NCBI GenBank assembly: GCA_001275005.1
Contig: JWZX01003004.1
Span: 1-26,077, forward strand
Origin: Chrysochromulina tobinii
Lineage: Eukaryota > Haptophyta > Prymnesiales > Chrysochromulinaceae
DNA length: 26,077 nucleotides
Direction: 5' to 3'
The notes under the pieces are model-generated. The model was given only the letters and a program-made list of their open reading frames with translations, ran no database searches and had not been told where the DNA came from. The position numbers and the translations under genes were made by a program. Below, one piece after another: positions 8,203 through 18,241 of the stretch. The first letter of the stretch is position 1; every line of letters starts with the position of its first letter.

Positions 8203-11200
8203 CTAGTGACCGACAGCTCCGCCGCCTTGCCCACTGGAGAGTGCGGCATGCTTGTGTACGCACGAGGGGCAGTACCAGCCGTCGCTGCCTCGTACCAGCC
8301 GGGTGCAACTACGAGCATGCAATAAGTGACGATCAGTGGCAATCAGTGGCAATCAGCGAGACGTTGGGTGAGCTACTCGAGATGCACCTGCGGTGATACG
8401 CGTCGGCGCACCCGTCGCACGCGTGCACAATCCCCCCACGCTTCAGGTTGCCGCATCGGGTGCACTTGTCTCGATTGCCGTCTTTGGTGTTCGCGGGGTC
8501 GAGCTCCTGCGTGCGCACTATGCCCATGAGGCGCGAGCCTGCATTGGCGAGGAGGAAGCACAGCTGATCTGGATAGATCGAACCGCGGTCCGGTCGTCCC
8601 TTTTGTCCCTTTACGGGCCGAACCTGAGCGTGCGAGCCAAAAAAGTGGCACGGCGTCTGACGAGTGCATTCCTTCTTATACGAGCCGTCTTGGTGCACGA
8701 AGGTTTCAATGGTGGCCACGTGATCTGACCACAGGTTAGTGGTCTTTTGGAAGGATTGGAGCCCGGAGGTGACGACCGTGCAGTATCTGATGAGGGGGCC
8801 ATCAGTGGCCATCAGAGAGGTCATCAGAGAGGTCATCAGAGAGGTCATCAGAGAGGTCATCAGAGTGTCATCAGAGAGGTCATCAGAGAGGTCATCAGAG
8901 TCAATTAGAACTTGGCCATCCCAGTCATCAGAAACAATGAGTGGTCATCAGAAGCCATTCGCATACGAGACTGAGAACTTGGCCATCCCAAGCCCGCCCT
9001 CGTGCTTCGGCCTTTCGAAGACGCTCACAGTGAGCGGATGGAACTGGCGCGTCGCCTTTGGATTCTCAGCGGAGCGCATGCACCTGATGAGGGAGGCCAT
9101 CAGTGTCAATCAGTGTCGATCAGAGTGACTATCAGTGGGTTCTCAGCAGAGCGCATGCACAGCTCGGTGGTACCGCACGCCTGCCAGTACAGATGACACG
9201 CAGTGAGGTAGTGGTAGCGCAGGTTGGTCGCAAATGCCTCTGCCGACGTGCCAAAGTACGCATTCTCACGCTTGCGCTGTGAGCACGAGAGCGACATGTT
9301 TGTGAACGTATGGCAGTCCAGCCCGTCGTGGATTGCATGCAGTGAGCCAACGTCGACCCTGCCCGAGAGCACCGCAATCGCAAAGTCGAGGAAGTCAAGG
9401 TGGATCAGGTTGCCCCTCTCGAGTCCGTTGAGTGTGCTCACTTGGCCGCCATCGTCGTACGTTGGCTTTGGCGCGAACGAGGGCTCCACGTACCTGATGC
9501 GGGAGGCCATCAGAAGGTCATCAGAAGGTCCTCAGAGGTCCTCAGAGATCCACAGAGGTCCTTAGATGGTCCTCAGATAGCCATCAGAGGCCAATCCAAG
9601 GCAATTGACGTTAACCGCATCCCAATCAAGGAATGTCATCAGAGGTCAATCCGAGGCAATTAACGCACTCCGCATCCCAATCAAGGAATGTCATCAGAGG
9701 TCAATCCGAGGCAATTCCGCATCCCAATCAAGGAATGTCATCAGAGGTCAATCCGAGGCAATTAACGTACTCCGCATCCCAATCAAGGAACCAAGCCGCG
9801 TTGCCCATGCTCCTCTGGTGCGCCGACCAGCCCGCACGCCCGCAGTAGAGCTCGAGCGTACGCGGACGTGTGCACGGCGTGCACAGGTCGCGCTGCTGGT
9901 TGCGTCGGACCTGCCGGCCCCTCGGCTGCTTCGCTGTGGTGGGCGCTGCCGCGCGCGCAGACGTGCCGTGGACGCCGCCACTGCTGCCGCCGCCGCGACT
10001 GTCGCCGCCACCGTTGCCGCCATCGTTGCCGTTATCGTTTCCGCGACTAATGCCGCCGCCGCCTCCATCGTTGCGGCCGCCATCACTATCGTCGCTGTCG
10101 TCGCCTTCGCCGCCGTCACCACCTTTGCCGCCGCCTTCGTCGTCGCCGTCGCCGCCGTCGCCTCCGCCTTCGCCGTCGCCTCCGCCTTCGCCTTCGCCGC
10201 CGTTTTCGCCGAAGCCACCGTCGCCGTTGGCGTCGGCATCTCCATCGTCAGCACCGGATGCATGCTGAGCAACGATGTTGATCGATCGGGCACGGCGCTC
10301 GACCTCCGCCCACGAGGTACAGCGCCAACCAGAGGGCTCACCTGCCATTTTTGGAGCACTCGCGCTGGGTGGCCTCTGATGATAATGTTTCGTAAAGTGG
10401 CGGCTGCATCTCTCACGTAGAATGTGGACGTCGGTGCTCCAATCCGGACGTCCTCGCGCCTTGTCCTCACCAAAATAGTACCTGAGGAGGTAGGCGATCA
10501 GAGAACAACAGAAACCATTAGAGGGGTCATCAGATGTCATCAGTGGATAGCACGTACGTGGGCAGCTCTGGCCTTGCCTCGGTCACAAAGAGGCAGCCGA
10601 GCAGCTCAAGCACCTGGCGTTGGAACGGCGCACTCTGCGCGTTCACCTGTACCGACACACGTTGAAACACGGGCGTCATCAGAGGTCATCATCAGAGGTC
10701 ATCATTGGCCATCAGACGCAATCAGACGTCATCAACCCACCTGCACCGACACGTCGTGCCACGGACGGCACACGCGCAGGGCGTCGCCGTTGAGGTCAAT
10801 GGCGAGGCCAGTGCGCACGCACGCCTCGCGATCGCTACCCCATGCAACGGTCGGGCACGCATGCAGCTGGTGCGCGTAGAGCACGTCCGTCTTGTCATCG
10901 AGGACATACCCGTCCCCGTCCTCGGCCACAGCCCACGCCGTAAGTGAGACAAGGACCTCTGTGGGCTGGTGGCCGCGATCTGTCCGGCAGCCGGCAGCCG
11001 TCGGGGCCTTGACCACAGGCTCGGTGAGCTGCTCATGAAATTCGTCGAAGCGCTTGAGCATGAACTGGGCGTCCTCCTCAATCCAAAGCGCCACGAGACG
11101 ACCCTTGAGCCCCCCGGCAGTGTGCTCGGGGAGCCTCAGCTGGTTCTGATCTGTGAAGTCGAGCTCGAGGGCCACGTCAGCCTCGGGTGGAGGGGCCGAC

Positions 11201-14200
11201 GCCACCAGCCGCCTCGCGGCTATCTTTGTCTCCTCTGTGGCGTTTTCGTCAGCCTCGACGAGGGCAAGAGCCACTGCCGCCACCCCGTGGCACAGGGAGC
11301 TGTACTCTGTGCGAGCCTGGTGGCCACACGCATGCAGCCTCAGAGCCGCGTGGGTGCCGAGGTGGCGCGGCGGGCGCACGCCACCAATCGAATCCGGCGC
11401 CACGAGCTCATGAGCGGGATGCTGCACGCGAGAGACGTCGGTACGACCGTCCGTCCGTCCATCCAACCAACGTAGCACTTTGGCACTCGCACCAAACGGC
11501 GCCTTCCTCGCCACCAGATCCACGTAAGATTGCAGCGCGTGGTCGATACCCTGACCGTCGAACTCGGGCAGCACGGCAACAAGCGGCACCTGAGGAGGGA
11601 GGCAGTCAGAGGTCATCGGAGGTCATCAGAAGGTCATCAGAGGTCATTCTAGAGTCTGGCAGTCGGGCGGCGAGTGGCACCTCTAGCACGAGCTCCTTCG
11701 AGCTTCCATCTTCTTCCAAGGCCGCGTGGAACGCGCGCACGACCGCGAGGCCGACGACTTCAATCTGCAGGCGTGCGAACACCACAAAGGTCAGCTGGTC
11801 GTCGTTGGCGTCTGCTGCCGGCCCGCCGCTCGCTGCGGATGCCGATGGCGCTCCCTGATGATCCCTGATGACGCTCCCTGATGATGACGATGCGCCTAAG
11901 CCGGAGCTGCCCGCTGCCCTGAACCACCACGCGTGTCTGAAGAGGTGCGCCTGATGAAATAGTCATCCAAAATGTCGTCAACATCCGCCTGGCCGAAGCA
12001 CCTGGCGAGGACGCCGTGCACGGCCAATGCCTGGTGGGCGAGCAGGTGCTCGGCGTACCTGTGATGAGGGCGGCCATCGGAGGTCATCAGAGGCCATCGG
12101 AGGCCATCGGTGGTAATCAGAGGTCATCAGAGGTCATCAGAAGTCATCAGAGGTCATCATATGTCATCAGATGAATTAAGATGCAATCAGCGTCAGAGGC
12201 CATCAGATCAGATTATATCCTTTATATCCGTCGGAGATATATCCACGCACCCAAAATCGAAGCCCAACGTGTATTCGTCGAGGGGCGGCTGGGCTGCCGC
12301 CGCACGCTGCCCCCGGCTGGGCAGCCGACGCGCGGGCAATGCAGGCCGCGCTGGCCTGGGTAGGCGCTTGCGAGGGGAGGCGGCGGGCACAAGACCCTCC
12401 TCCAGCCCGAGCTCCTTAAAGAGCGCCTTGTTACGCTCTATATTCCTCAACCTCAGCTGTTCTATCATAGGTAGCTCCTCGAGCGACGAGGTGCCCAAGG
12501 AGGCCGCGAGGTCAGTGCGAGGCTTCACCTGATGAGGGAGGCCATCAGAGGTCATCAGAAGCAATCAGAAGGGTCATCAGCGGGCATCAGTGGTCCGTGC
12601 GAGGCCTCACGTGCTCTCGTGGTACGTGGTGCACGTAGGATTCATCCGTGTACCGTACGTCCACCGTGCCGTCCGCGTGCGCCGCAGTGACAGTGCCTGG
12701 GAACCAGTCATGCAGCTCGCCGCTCGAGTACCGGTATGAAGGCGCTCTATCCCCTTGGTTGATCCACCATCGGCCACTCACCAGAGTGCCCACCCTGTAG
12801 CTCGGCACCGCCGACGACGTCTCGCCACGGGCATGGGTGGCGGCTGGCTGCGCAGTCGGATTGGCAGCCCGAGCAGACCCTGCAGCAGCAGCAGCAGTAG
12901 TAGCAGCAGTGGGTTGCTTGCGAGAGGCCTTGGCCGAGGGGGCCAGCCTGGCAGCCCGAGCAGCCCCAGCAGTAGCAGTCCCCCCAGCAGCACCCCCGGC
13001 AGCAGCCGCAGCCGCCATCCGTTTCTTGCCTGAGGCTTTGACGGAAAGGGCGGCCGCTGGTTTGGCACTCTGGAGCACTCTGTTGTGGAGCGGTTGGTCC
13101 TCGTCGTCCTCGTCACTTGAGGAGGACGTCGCGGAGGAGTAGGGGGCCGCTGCGCTGGCGCTGGCGCTGGCACTACCAGCGCGGACAGCATCGGGTGGTT
13201 TGGTGGGTGCGCCATCGAGGAGCCATGCTGTACACTTCTCGAGGCTCGGTCCACAGACCTCAACAGCCTTCATTACGTGCTGATGTGCAAAACCCATGCT
13301 GACCATCTCGCCAACCAAGCTCACGTTGTCACCGGTAGGCGCCCCTGGCGCGGGATCATTCGCATGGTCGAGCAGGTGCTGTATGGTCGCGTTTTGGTCG
13401 TCGCCGCACGCAGCGATCGCGATCCGAATGCGCTCGACCTGATTAGGGAGGGCACACTCAGCATGCAAAGAGGGAGGTCATCAGCATGCAATCAGGGGTG
13501 CGATCCGACGCGCTCTACCTCGAAACCCATCGCCACGAGTGTGACCTCCATCGATGCCGACGTGGCCGAGAGTGTTTCGTCGAAGCCTCCACTCTCTCCG
13601 CCTCCAGTGCCGCCACCGTCGCCCCCTCCCCCTCCCCCTCCCCCAGCGCCGCCACCGTCGCCCTCTCCCCGAGCGCGGTCATCGTCGCCCCCTCCTCCCC
13701 CTCCTCCACCCACGCCGCCACGTGTCACCTCCACCATGGTCACATCCATCGACTCGTCAAGACCAATCTCGGCCTCAATCTCGTCGTCGAGATCGATCAC
13801 GTGCTGCTCGGGTTCGCGCAGCTCGGCAGGCGGGCGTTGCTCGGAGGGATGAACCTCGGATGGCCGCCGTTGCTCGGTGGGAGGTCGTCGCTCGATCGCA
13901 ATCGAGCCAAGGCGTCGTCCCTCGGCGGCCGTTGGCCCAAAGGGACCTCCAGTGCCCACGCACGTGCCGACCTCGTGATGACCACTGATGACGAACTCGT
14001 CGCTTTCCGGCGCATGGGCGTCGTCGTGGGCGCCGCCGGCCTGCATGGGAGTCTGCTCGTGTGCGTCGGCAGCGTCGTCCTGAGCGCAACCATGGGCGTC
14101 GTACTGAGCGCCTTCAGCGTTGTCTTGAGCGTCATCCCACACCACATCGTCGCCGTCGTCGAAATCGGCTGCAAACTCTGCCACCGCCGCCCCCGCCGCC

Positions 14201-15033
14201 TCCGCCGCGTTGGCCGCCACCTCGGCCGCCACCTCGGCCGCCACCTCGGCCGCCACCTCAGCGGCCAACGCCGTCGCCACCTCTGCCATCAGCCGCCCCG
14301 CCACCAACCCCTCCGCCACCTGGGCCGCCGCCGCCACCGCCGCCACCGCCGCCGCCGTCACCGCCGCCACCGCCACTGCCTCGTCCGCTGCCTCGCGAGT
14401 GCCGCCGATTACAGTCGCGCCGCCGCTGGCCTCCGAGGGCCTCTGAGGACCTCTGAGGACCTCGGCGGTAGGCGACGGCGGCTTCTCATCGCACTGTTCG
14501 GCGCACTGCTCGGCGGGTTGCCCTGGCATCTGTGCTGCAGGTTGCCCTGGCTCGCGTGCCGCGGGCTCCTCCATCGGCGAGTGCTCAGGGGAGTACACTG
14601 GTGAGTACGCTGGCGAGTCTCGCTCGGAAGAGTCTCGCCGTCGATGTCGGCCTTGCGACCGTGATCGTGATCGCGACCGCGACCGTGACCGCGACCGCTG
14701 CTGATGGCGCCGGCCCGTTGCCATGTGGCCGTCACGGCCACGGCCTTTGCCATATCCGGCGTCTTCGCCACGGCCTTTGCCATACCCACCGCCTTTGCCA
14801 TACCCACCGCCTTTGCCATACCCACCGCCTTTGCCGTACCCGCCTTTGCCGTTGCTATGGTAGCCCCCGCCTTTGGCGTGGTGGCCACCTCCGTTGCCGT
14901 GGCCACCACCGCCTTTGCCATAACCGCCGTGACCGTAGCCGTCATCACGACCGCGCTTCCTTTCGCGCGAGCACAGGTCATCGAGGGTCATGTCGAGATT
15001 TGAACGCCGCCCATCGTCCGGACGATCGCCCAT
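8203..15033 (-). CDS. UBA-UBA-Tudor-like-C5 methyltransferase-like-PHD chromatin protein (12 exons)
   Basis: Exons: 15033-13519, 13438-12611, 12528-12251, 12058-11951, 11864-11681, 11589-10741, 10646-10558, 10481-9771, 9493-9161, 9083-8967, 8786-8388, 8308-8203, giving 1838 codons plus stop. The order is: GYGKGG repeats; an RS tract and YSP repeats (about residues 1-150); low-complexity Ala/Glu and Gly/Asp; UBA1 (about 495-530, completed only after splicing); UBA2 (about 545-585); a Tudor-like fold (about 715-780, WFPGTVTAAHADGTVDVRY); an unrecognised region; Gly/Asp linker; then a methyltransferase-like core with LELYCGRAGW (about 1493), FLDWDAE, GLDCHTF (Cys 1581), AENP (about 1637-1640) and QKTTNLW. 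The PHD finger ligands are C1779, C1782, C1794, C1797, H1802, C1805, C1817 and C1820. A role in reading and modifying chromatin is inferred. The junction near 11865-11950 is tentative. Confidence 0.8.
8309..8387 (-). other. Intron 11 of UBA/PHD gene (79 bp)
   Basis: GT-AG, phase 2. Splicing joins YHR to SCTRL and WYCPSC, which restores the last ligands of the PHD finger. Contains CTGATTGCC units near the 3' end. Confidence 0.85.
8787..8966 (-). other. Intron 10 of UBA/PHD gene (180 bp, CTGATGACC array)
   Basis: GT-AG, phase 2. The interior is a 12-bp array of CTCTGATGACCT type in sense orientation, and the 3' end is GGCCCCCTCATCAG. Splicing gives SVSYC, continuous with the methyltransferase-like core. 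Confidence 0.85.
9084..9160 (-). other. Intron 9 of UBA/PHD gene (77 bp)
   Basis: GT-AG, phase 2. The first 24 bases match the first 24 bases of the next exon at 22 positions, and both codon differences are synonymous. The 3' end is GGCCTCCCTCATCAG. Splicing joins TTEL to CMRSAENP. Confidence 0.9.
9494..9770 (-). other. Intron 8 of UBA/PHD gene (277 bp) with copies of the exon-intron junction
   Basis: GT-AG, phase 2. The plus strand at about 9600-9790 shows four imperfect copies of a block that includes the end of the upstream exon (CTTGATTGGGATGCGGA) and the start of the intron. A CTGAGGACC/CTGATGACC array and GGCCTCCCGCATCAG follow. Confidence 0.9.
10482..10557 (-). other. Intron 7 of UBA/PHD gene (76 bp)
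   Basis: GT-AG, phase 2; ends CGCCTACCTCCTCAG. Splicing joins ELPTY to YFGEDKARG. Confidence 0.8.
10647..10740 (-). other. Intron 6 of UBA/PHD gene (94 bp)
   Basis: GT-AG, phase 0. The upstream exon end GTGTCGGTGCAGGTG is repeated at the intron 3' end as GTGTCGGTACAGGTG, so here the duplication spans the splice junction. CTGATGACC units lie inside. Confidence 0.85.
11590..11680 (-). other. Intron 5 of UBA/PHD gene (91 bp)
   Basis: GT-AG, phase 0. The intron starts GTGCCACTCGCCGCCC and the next exon starts GTGCCGCTTGTTGCCG. It contains CTGATGACC units and ends TGCCTCCCTCCTCAG. Confidence 0.85.
11865..11950 (-). other. Intron 4 of UBA/PHD gene (86 bp, tentative GC-AG)
   Basis: A frame change and a TAG between the flanking coding blocks require an intron here. 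CAG/GCGCACC as donor and CATCAG/GGATC as acceptor keep frame (phase 2). A shorter GT-AG alternative, 11878-11930, also keeps frame. Confidence 0.45.
12059..12250 (-). other. Intron 3 of UBA/PHD gene (192 bp, CTGATGACC array)
   Basis: GT-AG, phase 2. The interior is a 10-bp sense array (GATGACCTCT and variants); the end is GGCCGCCCTCATCACAG. Confidence 0.85.
12529..12610 (-). other. Intron 2 of UBA/PHD gene (82 bp)
   Basis: GT-AG, phase 0. The intron starts GTGAGGCCTCGCACGGACC; the next exon starts GTGAAGCCTCGCACTGACC. The 3' end is CTGATGGCCTCCCTCATCAG. Confidence 0.9.
13439..13518 (-). other. Intron 1 of UBA/PHD gene (80 bp)
   Basis: GT-AG, phase 0. It splits UBA1: LVAMGFE joins VERIRIAIAACGDD. 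The intron starts GTAGAGCGCGTCGGATCGC; the next exon starts GTCGAGCGCATTCGGATCGC. It ends CCTCCCTAATCAG. Confidence 0.9.
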
Positions 15034-15491
15034 CGTTCCACTGGAGTCCCTCCGTGACGCGGGACGCGGGGCGCTGGACTCGTGTGAAGCAAAACAGAAC
15101 CCTTTTTCCCCACACGAAGAGTCAGGTCGTCGCCAGACCGGTTTGGTTTCTTTCTAACAAGTCGATTACCCCACATGCTACGGTGCCGCGTCACGGAAAA
15201 TTCATTTCCGAAAGATTAGCACGAGCCATGGACGAGCCGAGAGGTCCGACGCCCGACGCCCCTCTCCAGCCTCCAGGAATACAAGTACCAGTCTGTAGTA
15301 CAGTACAGTGGTACGAACCAATCTCGAAACCACACACACTTCGCCAGGTTATCATCTTCTTAGCGGCGCCCCGCTTGCTGGCCTCCTGACCAGGGTAAAG
15401 TAGTCATGTAAGCGCGCCCCACCGGGCACGCTCGAGGAGGGTCTCTTGTTTTCTTACAATAGTATTCACACCTGCCAATTTCACGAATGGA
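15034..15491. promoter_or_regulatory. Divergent promoter region between UBA/PHD gene and amine oxidase
   Basis: A 458-bp gap with AT-richer stretches than its surroundings. It contains the small palindrome CGGAAAATTCATTTCCG and, at 15455-15467, TACAATAGTATTC, a one-base variant of the motif at 4655 and 4759. That copy lies 25 bp before the amine oxidase start. No TATA box is obvious. Confidence 0.45.
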
Positions 15492-17231
15492 GTGACGAAT
15501 TCCGCCATGCGACCGCCCGGCCACCGTAGCGCTCTCCTCCGCGTCTTCCCGGCGTTCATCTTTGGATTGTGCGTCGTGGCACTGCTCTCGGGCGCCTGCC
15601 CGGCGGGGCGCTGTCTTTTCTCAAAGCGGGAGACCATCATCATCATCGGCGCCGGCGCGGCGGGCCTGGCCGCGGCGGCGGCGCTCAATACGGTGGCAAA
15701 CGTGCTCGTCCTCGAGGCGCAGGAGCGGCTCGGCGGCCGCGTGCACACGAATCGGAGCCTGGGAGTGCCCATTGAGCTGGGCGCGGTCTGGATCCACCGC
15801 GCTGAGGGTAACGTGGTCTCCGAGCTCGCACGCAGGTTTGGCTGCGCTTCGGTGGTGACCGAAAACAAGCAACTGCAACTCCACGACGAGGACGGCACGC
15901 CCATGCCCACGTCGCTCGTGAGCCAGGTGTACGCCGAGTTTATACGCACCATCATGCCCGAGTTTTTGCGCCGGCGTGCCCAGCTGCCGAGCGCGGCGCA
16001 CGACGTGGACATGGAAACTCTCATGCGTGCACTGCTGCCGTCCGCGGCCAGGCTGAGCGACGTGCGGCAGCAGTGCATCTTCGACTTTTTGCTCTTCCGC
16101 GACATCGTGCAGGACCACACGGCCGACCTGCGTCAGACGAGCGCGCGCGAGTATGACACCGACATGTACGGCGGCAAGGGCAAGGACGAAGTGCTGCCGG
16201 GCGGCTATGACTGCATCGTGCGTGGGCTGTCGCGCGGTGTGGAGGTGCGCACGGGGCGTGCGGGCGAGGTGGAGCGGCTGCGGTATGGCGAGGCGAGGGG
16301 CGTCGAGGCGCACCTGGCCGATGGCTCAGTCGTCCGCGCCGACCGCGCCATAGTCACATTGCCACTCGGAGTGCTCCGAGTGGGGATTGAAGCGCAGCAG
16401 GCGGCCACCGGCGCGGCCAACTCGTCGTCAACGTCGTCCCCGTCCTCGTCGTCGTCCTCGGCGTGGCCGCGCGGCGCTGTGCGTTTCGAGCCGCCCCTCC
16501 CTACGCGCTGGCTGCTGCCGCTGTCCAAGCTTGGGTGGGGCGAGGCTCTCAAAGTAGGGTTGCGCTTCCCGAACATCTTTTGGGCGCCGACGGCGCATTT
16601 CTTGGGAAAGGTGGGCGGCGGTTGCACCGCATACGGCAGCTCGCGACACATGGAGTTCGTCAACCTAGCCGTGTACACGGGCGCGCCCGTGCTGCTCATG
16701 GAGACGGAGAGGGCGTGGGCGCGAACGCTCGCCGCAATGCCGGACGAGCAACTCTTGGGCGTCGTGATGGGCGAGCTGCGGCGCATGTACCCTGGCGCTC
16801 CCGCGCCGACCGCCACCGTCGTCGCGCGGCTGGGTGAGAACGTGTTCCAGCGCGGCGCGTTCACGTTCATGCCGCCGCGCGAGACGAGTGAGCTGCAACG
16901 CCGCCTGTGGCAGCCGCTCGCGGCCGGGCGCGTGTTCCTTGCGGGTGAGCACACCTCGGTGCTGCATGCGGGCACGGTGCACGGCGCCGTCGTGAGCGGC
17001 CGGCAGGCGGCTGCGCAGGTGCGCGCGGCGATGCGTGGCGAGCCGTTGGTCGCGGCGGCCGAGAGGTTCCACGAGCAGTACCGCGAGCGGCTATACCGTG
17101 CCAACTATGGCGACGATCATGAGGACGAGCGTTGGTATTTTTGGGGCGGCCTCGGCGGAGGCGGGCAGGACGCGGCCAGCGAGGGCGACGATGACGATCC
17201 CGAGGAGGAGGTGTGGGACCGCAACCCGTAG
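15492..17231 (+). CDS. FAD-dependent amine oxidase (polyamine/monoamine oxidase family)
   Basis: An intronless frame of 579 residues; a second Met at 15507 is an equally possible start. A hydrophobic segment at about residues 12-36 fits a signal peptide or signal anchor, so the enzyme is probably luminal or extracellular. Family features in order: FAD-binding IIIGAGAAGLAAA (about 51-63), EAQERLGGRVHTNR (75-88), PIELGAVWIH (93-102), RAIVTLPLGVL, GWGEALKVGL (Lys at the usual flavin-site position), and near the C-terminus FLAGEHTSVLHAGTVHGA. Such enzymes oxidise amines with O2, releasing aldehyde and H2O2. A Ser-rich loop after the LPLGVL strand and an acidic C-terminal tail are additions to the fold. 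The exact amine substrate is not evident. Confidence 0.93.
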   Translation: MTNSAMRPPGHRSALLRVFPAFIFGLCVVALLSGACPAGRCLFSKRETIIIIGAGAAGLAAAAALNTVANVLVLEAQERLGGRVHTNRSLGVPIELGAVWIHRAEGNVVSELARRFGCASVVTENKQLQLHDEDGTPMPTSLVSQVYAEFIRTIMPEFLRRRAQLPSAAHDVDMETLMRALLPSAARLSDVRQQCIFDFLLFRDIVQDHTADLRQTSAREYDTDMYGGKGKDEVLPGGYDCIVRGLSRGVEVRTGRAGEVERLRYGEARGVEAHLADGSVVRADRAIVTLPLGVLRVGIEAQQAATGAANSSSTSSPSSSSSSAWPRGAVRFEPPLPTRWLLPLSKLGWGEALKVGLRFPNIFWAPTAHFLGKVGGGCTAYGSSRHMEFVNLAVYTGAPVLLMETERAWARTLAAMPDEQLLGVVMGELRRMYPGAPAPTATVVARLGENVFQRGAFTFMPPRETSELQRRLWQPLAAGRVFLAGEHTSVLHAGTVHGAVVSGRQAAAQVRAAMRGEPLVAAAERFHEQYRERLYRANYGDDHEDERWYFWGGLGGGGQDAASEGDDDDPEEEVWDRNP

Positions 17232-17656
17232 GTTGCTCGCTACACAATATTAGGTACCCTCCACGCTCACTACCGTACGAAAACCAAGAAGTGCATGCTC
17301 CGGGTCGGGTTATTCGCTCCGACGCCATGTCCGACGCACCGCACCGACGACGAACCGCGCGGGCCGCGGGGGCGGGGGCGCGCGCGCCCGCCCGGCCTGT
17401 TCCGGGCCGGGGCCCGGGGGCGAGAATAGGCCGCATTCCTCTATAATCTATAAGGTTGCGATAACGCGCTTTGGTGAGCGCGCGGTGCCGCACGCCAGGG
17501 GCCGCAAGCAGGCGCCATGGCCACACACAGGGGACACACACAACACACGACGGTCTACTGTAGCTAAGTCCTGGACAAGGACATAGTCTCGTCTCTGTTC
17601 ATTCATGCTGGTTCGAATGGAGCATACTGGTCATCATTGTTCTGTGTTCGAATCCT
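17232..17656. other. Convergent intergenic region with GC-extreme block
   Basis: Lies between the stops of the amine oxidase (plus) and the SnoaL-like gene (minus). Positions about 17350-17425 are almost pure G/C with foldback arms (CCCGGCC and GGCCGGG around TGTTCCG). AT-rich TCTATAATCTATAAGG follows at about 17441. No gene seen. Confidence 0.6.
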
Positions 17657-18241
17657 TCAGAAGAAGATGTTCTCATACATCTGCAGGGCGCCCATCGCCT
17701 CTGGCATGAGAGAAGAATGATGCTCCATAATCTGCCATTTCGTCCCATTCCAGGCGTAGACAAACGTGAAGCGAGCCTGCACCGAGGCACCCGTGGTGGA
17801 GAAGGTGAAGGTGTAAATGCCGGAGTGGATTGCGAGGTCGCCAAAGGTGCGAATGTTCGACTGGTCGATCACGCCGCTCGGGCCTTTTGCCAGAAAGTGC
17901 TCAAAGTAATCCTCCCTCTCCTCGGTGGTGTGGCGAACCGTGTTGGACAAAGTCGGCAGCAGGATGGCGTTGGGCGCATAGAGTGCCGAAACTTCTTTGG
18001 GCTCTTGAGTTTGGAGTGCCTTGTTCCATACATCGAAGAGGCCGGCGATTTCGTCCTTGAGTGCCGTCTTCGTCGGCGTGACGTCTTCTTCGGTGGTCTG
18101 CTCCGTGACTTCGGTCTTGGGTACTTCGGTGGTCTTGGGTACTTTAGACCCGCGCAGGTCATCCGGCAGCGCGGGGTCGAGAGTGGATGCCGTCATGGCC
18201 ACGAGTGGCGCGACGAGCAGCAGGCTTATGAGGATGCGCAT
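17657..18241 (-). CDS. Secreted SnoaL/CaMKII-association-domain-like protein
   Basis: The start at 18241 (194 residues) is preferred because MRILISLLLVAPLVAM then begins a standard signal peptide. An upstream in-frame Met at 18271 would add ten residues. After a Thr/Lys-rich linker (TEVPKTEV type) comes one NTF2-like domain: IAGLFDVWNKALQTQEP, VSALYAPNAILLPT, REDYFEHFLAKGP, then beta strands ending WQIMEHHSSLMPE. The HHSS-x-MP ending is characteristic of the CaMKII association-domain/SgcJ-EcaC family, which form oligomers or bind small ligands. No kinase domain is present. It is divergent from the helicase gene. The family call is good; function is unknown. Confidence 0.88.
   Translation of the reverse strand: MRILISLLLVAPLVAMTASTLDPALPDDLRGSKVPKTTEVPKTEVTEQTTEEDVTPTKTALKDEIAGLFDVWNKALQTQEPKEVSALYAPNAILLPTLSNTVRHTTEEREDYFEHFLAKGPSGVIDQSNIRTFGDLAIHSGIYTFTFSTTGASVQARFTFVYAWNGTKWQIMEHHSSLMPEAMGALQMYENIFF

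Noticed and set aside
10330-10400. Possible extra intron in exon 8 of the UBA/PHD gene (a CATTATCATCAG stretch on the minus strand)
   Set aside because: The frame stays open and no array, duplication or convincing donor is present, so it was kept as coding.
13486-15389. Long plus-strand frames opposite exon 1 of the UBA/PHD gene
   Set aside because: Low-complexity antisense of GYGKGG, RS and Ala-rich coding repeats; no domain seen.
15569-17104. Several long frames on both strands overlapping the amine oxidase
   Set aside because: Shadows of a GC-rich coding sequence; only the 15492-17231 frame carries flavin-enzyme motifs.
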